Assembly: GCA_016780435.1 (NCBI GenBank)
Contig: JADHLU010000051.1
Span: forward strand, 1 to 6,650
Length of the DNA stretch: 6,650 bases
Direction of reading: 5' to 3'
From: Flavobacteriaceae bacterium
GTDB taxonomy: Bacteria > Bacteroidota > Bacteroidia > Flavobacteriales > Flavobacteriaceae
This document shows positions 4,233-6,650 of this stretch, in pieces. The first letter of the stretch is position 1; the number at the start of each line of letters is the position of its first letter. The notes below the pieces were generated by a model that was given only the letters and a program-made list of their open reading frames with translations, had not been told where the DNA came from and ran no database searches. The translations under genes were made by a program, and so were the position numbers.

Positions 4233-6650
4233 GTGCCATTTCTGAGACCTCCATAAAATGGCTGAACAGCCAAGGGTATAATCCTCACGGCTTTCAACTC
4301 GAGTGCTGGACCAAGGTCAGCGCCCAATTGAACGGGCTATTGATGGCTCCAACCGGGTCTGGTAAAACCTATGCCCTAGGGTTGCCGATGTTACTTCAGG
4401 CAGAGGCCTCGAAAAAAGCCTTACAGGGAATTTGGATCACCCCGCTGCGCGCTCTTTCTTTTGAAATTTACCAAGCCCTAAACTATGCCAATGAATCTAT
4501 GGGGCTTGGCTTACAGATTGCGTTGCGCAACGGGGATACAGCTGCCAAAGAGCGTCAACGGCAGCAAAAAAACAGTCCGCATATTTTAGTAACCACCCCA
4601 GAAAGTCTTCACCTCATACTGGCCTCAAAGGGCTATTCGGGGCGCTTGAAGCAGCTGAAATTGTTAGTCATCGATGAGTGGCACGATCTGATGGGAAGCA
4701 AAAGGGGCGTGCTTATCGAGTTGGCCCTCTCTAGGTTGAGATCGCTGTCGTCTACTCTTACCACATGGGGCATATCGGCCACCCTAAAAGACGATTCATT
4801 GGCGCTAGATGTGCTGTCAGGAAGGCGTGCACAAAACGAGAAATGGGTCAGCGTTCGCGCTGACATAGATAAAGCCATTGAGATCGTCTCGCTTATTCCA
4901 AAGACCATGGATCGATTTCCGTGGCGCGGACACCTGGGCATTCATCTGATCGATCAAGTTATCGAGGCCATACACAAGCACCAGACCGTGCTCATTTTCA
5001 CCAACACCAGAAGTCAATGTGAGATTTGGTACCAACAGATACTCGAAAAGGCGCCTGAGTTCGCCGGCGAAATTGCCATGCACCACAGTTCGATTGACCG
5101 TCAAACCCGCTCATGGGTAGAGAACGCCATTAGAAACGAATCGCTCAGAGCCGTGGTGTGCACTTCTAGTTTGGATCTTGGGGTTGACTTTGCGCCCGTA
5201 GAGGCAATCATCCAAATTGGCGGACCAAAGGGTGTAGCCCGATTCATGCAAAGGGCTGGCAGAAGTGGCCACCAACCTGGAGCGACTAGCCTAGTGTACT
5301 TTGTGCCCACTCATGCCATCGAGCTCATCGAATCTTCAGCATTGAGAAAGGCCATTGAAAGTAAGGCCATTGAGAATCCGACCCCCCATCTGTTGTGCTA
5401 CGATGTGCTCATTCAATACTGCTGTACCCTTGCCGTTTCAGAGGGGTACAAAGAGGCTTCGCTTTTTGAAGAGGTAAAAACGACCCACTGCTTTCAAGCA
5501 CTAACGCTAGAAGACTGGAAGTGGATTCAGAACTTTCTCGTACACGGCAGCCAAAGTTTATCGACCTATGACGAATACAAAAAAGTGGTTCGCAACGAGG
5601 AGCAACTTATGGTTATAGAAAACAGAGGCTTGGCTATGCGCCATCGACTGCAAATCGGCACTATAGTCTCCGACGCGGCCCTTCAAGTGGTTTTTCAAAG
5701 CGGCGGATACATAGGCACGGTTGAAGAGTGGTTCGCCGCTCAGTTAAAGGCGGGAGACGTTTTTACGTTCGCCGGAAGAACCTTAGAATTTATTCGGCTA
5801 AAAGAACTTAAAGTAGTCGTGAAAAGGGCCTCGTCAAAGCCCTCGAAAGTTCCTTCTTGGATGGGTGGAAGGCTCTCTTTCACCTCCGAAATGTCAGATC
5901 TACTGAAGGAAACACTGCAGCAGGTCCACCAACCACACGCCGACCAAGATGAAGAATTCAAGGCCCTTAAGCCTATTTTTGAGCGGCAAGCCAAAGAAAG
6001 TTATGTTCCAAAAAAAGAAGAATTCTTAATCGAGATTTTTCAAACCAAGGAGGGATTTCATCACGTATTTTACCCCTTTGAGGGACGATTTATTCATGAG
6101 GCCCTTGCCAGTTTGCTGGCCTATCGCATCAGTCTTATGCACCCCCTTAGCTGCACCCTAGCCTACAACGACTATGGGTTTGAGCTTCTCTCGGATCAGC
6201 TACTAGATCTAAGTGCACTTTGGGAAAACAATCTTTGGGACAGTCGCTTCATTTACGAAGATCTCTACAAGAGTCTGAACATCACAGAAATGTCAAGAAG
6301 AACCTTCAGAGACATAGCGGTTATTAGTCAGCTCGTTTTTACGGGATACCCGAATAAGAGCGTCAAGACCAAACACCTTCAAAGTAGCAGCCAACTGCTC
6401 TTTGAGGTATTTAAGTCGCACGAACCTGATCATTTGCTCTATCTGCAAGCCAAGCGAGAGACCTTAGAGCACAAGCTTGAAGAAGGGCGACTTATTCGCC
6501 TACTCGATCGCATTGCGAAAACCGATCCATTAGTAGCGCATTGCAGCCTTCCGACCCCCTTTTCGTTTCCGATCATTACCGACCGACTGCGCGAAAAATT
6601 ATCTAATGAAAGTCTTGCCGATCGCATCCGGAAAATGACGGCCAAACTCG
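4229..6650 (+). CDS. Ligase-associated Lhr-type DEXH-box helicase, 3' end cut by window
   Basis: Superfamily 2 ATPase of the Lhr-Core family, expected to track on single-stranded DNA and unwind duplexes or DNA-RNA hybrids using ATP. The ATG at 4229 overlaps the ligase stop as ATGA and opens 807 codons with no stop up to the window edge. RecA domain 1 has Walker A APTGSGKT (40-47), TPLRAL (71-76), TTPESL (122-127), motif II DEWH (149-152) and SAT (183-185). RecA domain 2 has FTNTRS (257-262), TSSLDLGVD (312-320) and QRAGRSGH (341-348). The Lhr-specific C-terminal half shows PSWMGGR (542-548) and PTPFSFP (775-781), then DRLRE and DRIRKM, which lie near the end of this family. Little more than a dozen residues is therefore probably missing. 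DEWH in place of DEAD/DEAH is normal for Lhr. No frameshift was seen: the frame agrees from the ATG to the last base. It completes the exonuclease-ligase-helicase operon. Confidence 0.95.
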   Translation, partial: MSAISETSIKWLNSQGYNPHGFQLECWTKVSAQLNGLLMAPTGSGKTYALGLPMLLQAEASKKALQGIWITPLRALSFEIYQALNYANESMGLGLQIALRNGDTAAKERQRQQKNSPHILVTTPESLHLILASKGYSGRLKQLKLLVIDEWHDLMGSKRGVLIELALSRLRSLSSTLTTWGISATLKDDSLALDVLSGRRAQNEKWVSVRADIDKAIEIVSLIPKTMDRFPWRGHLGIHLIDQVIEAIHKHQTVLIFTNTRSQCEIWYQQILEKAPEFAGEIAMHHSSIDRQTRSWVENAIRNESLRAVVCTSSLDLGVDFAPVEAIIQIGGPKGVARFMQRAGRSGHQPGATSLVYFVPTHAIELIESSALRKAIESKAIENPTPHLLCYDVLIQYCCTLAVSEGYKEASLFEEVKTTHCFQALTLEDWKWIQNFLVHGSQSLSTYDEYKKVVRNEEQLMVIENRGLAMRHRLQIGTIVSDAALQVVFQSGGYIGTVEEWFAAQLKAGDVFTFAGRTLEFIRLKELKVVVKRASSKPSKVPSWMGGRLSFTSEMSDLLKETLQQVHQPHADQDEEFKALKPIFERQAKESYVPKKEEFLIEIFQTKEGFHHVFYPFEGRFIHEALASLLAYRISLMHPLSCTLAYNDYGFELLSDQLLDLSALWENNLWDSRFIYEDLYKSLNITEMSRRTFRDIAVISQLVFTGYPNKSVKTKHLQSSSQLLFEVFKSHEPDHLLYLQAKRETLEHKLEEGRLIRLLDRIAKTDPLVAHCSLPTPFSFPIITDRLREKLSNESLADRIRKMTAKL

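Noticed and set aside
4633..5104. Two minus-strand open frames opposite the helicase (102 and 95 codons).
   Set aside because: They overlap the conserved helicase motifs on the plus strand, have no recognisable domains and overlap each other.
1..6650. Search for tRNA, rRNA, CRISPR repeats, transposase genes, terminal inverted repeats, attachment sites and toxin-antitoxin pairs.
   Set aside because: Nothing was seen: five dense housekeeping or repair genes explain all sequence outside the short gaps, and there is no sign of a mobile element or an undescribed defence system.

Overview
The window looks like chromosomal DNA of a Bacteroidota bacterium, perhaps a marine Flavobacteriales relative with a balanced GC content. 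This is inferred from three things: the protein signatures, the absence of clear Shine-Dalgarno sequences before the genes, and a gene set typical of that phylum. The species cannot be named from the sequence. Coding density is very high. Five protein genes fill all but one 110-base gap and one 8-base gap.

The layout is two divergent transcription units. Leftwards (minus strand) from about 1519 lie a GNAT N-acetyltransferase of the diamine/thialysine type and then an aspartate kinase. Their genes overlap by 20 bases, and the kinase is cut by the left edge of the window before its C-terminal regulatory domain is complete. This unit concerns amino-acid and polyamine metabolism.

Rightwards (plus strand) from 1630 lie three genes of a known but poorly understood bacterial DNA-repair cluster, often written Lhr-Lig-Exo-PE. 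They are a metallo-beta-lactamase-fold DNA exonuclease, an ATP-dependent DNA ligase and a ligase-associated Lhr-type DEXH helicase. The exonuclease and ligase genes are 8 bases apart. The ligase stop and helicase start share an ATGA overlap, so the three are almost certainly one operon. The helicase is open at the right edge (807 codons seen, with its conserved C-terminal motifs present). The fourth usual member, a metallophosphoesterase (PdeM-type), would be expected just outside. The likely logic is that the helicase unwinds or remodels damaged DNA, the nuclease trims ends or flaps, the phosphoesterase cleans termini and the ligase seals the nick. The actual lesion and order of action are inference.

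The 110-base divergent gap (1520-1629) holds all the visible regulatory structure. It has a candidate Bacteroidota-type promoter for the leftward unit, a pair of A-rich direct repeats, an 8-base inverted repeat and a small palindrome directly before the exonuclease start. No RNA genes, mobile elements, CRISPR arrays or terminators were seen. The repair cluster is the most notable content, and it is a described system rather than a new one. The less explained points are the intergenic architecture and the pairing of the acetyltransferase with aspartate kinase.
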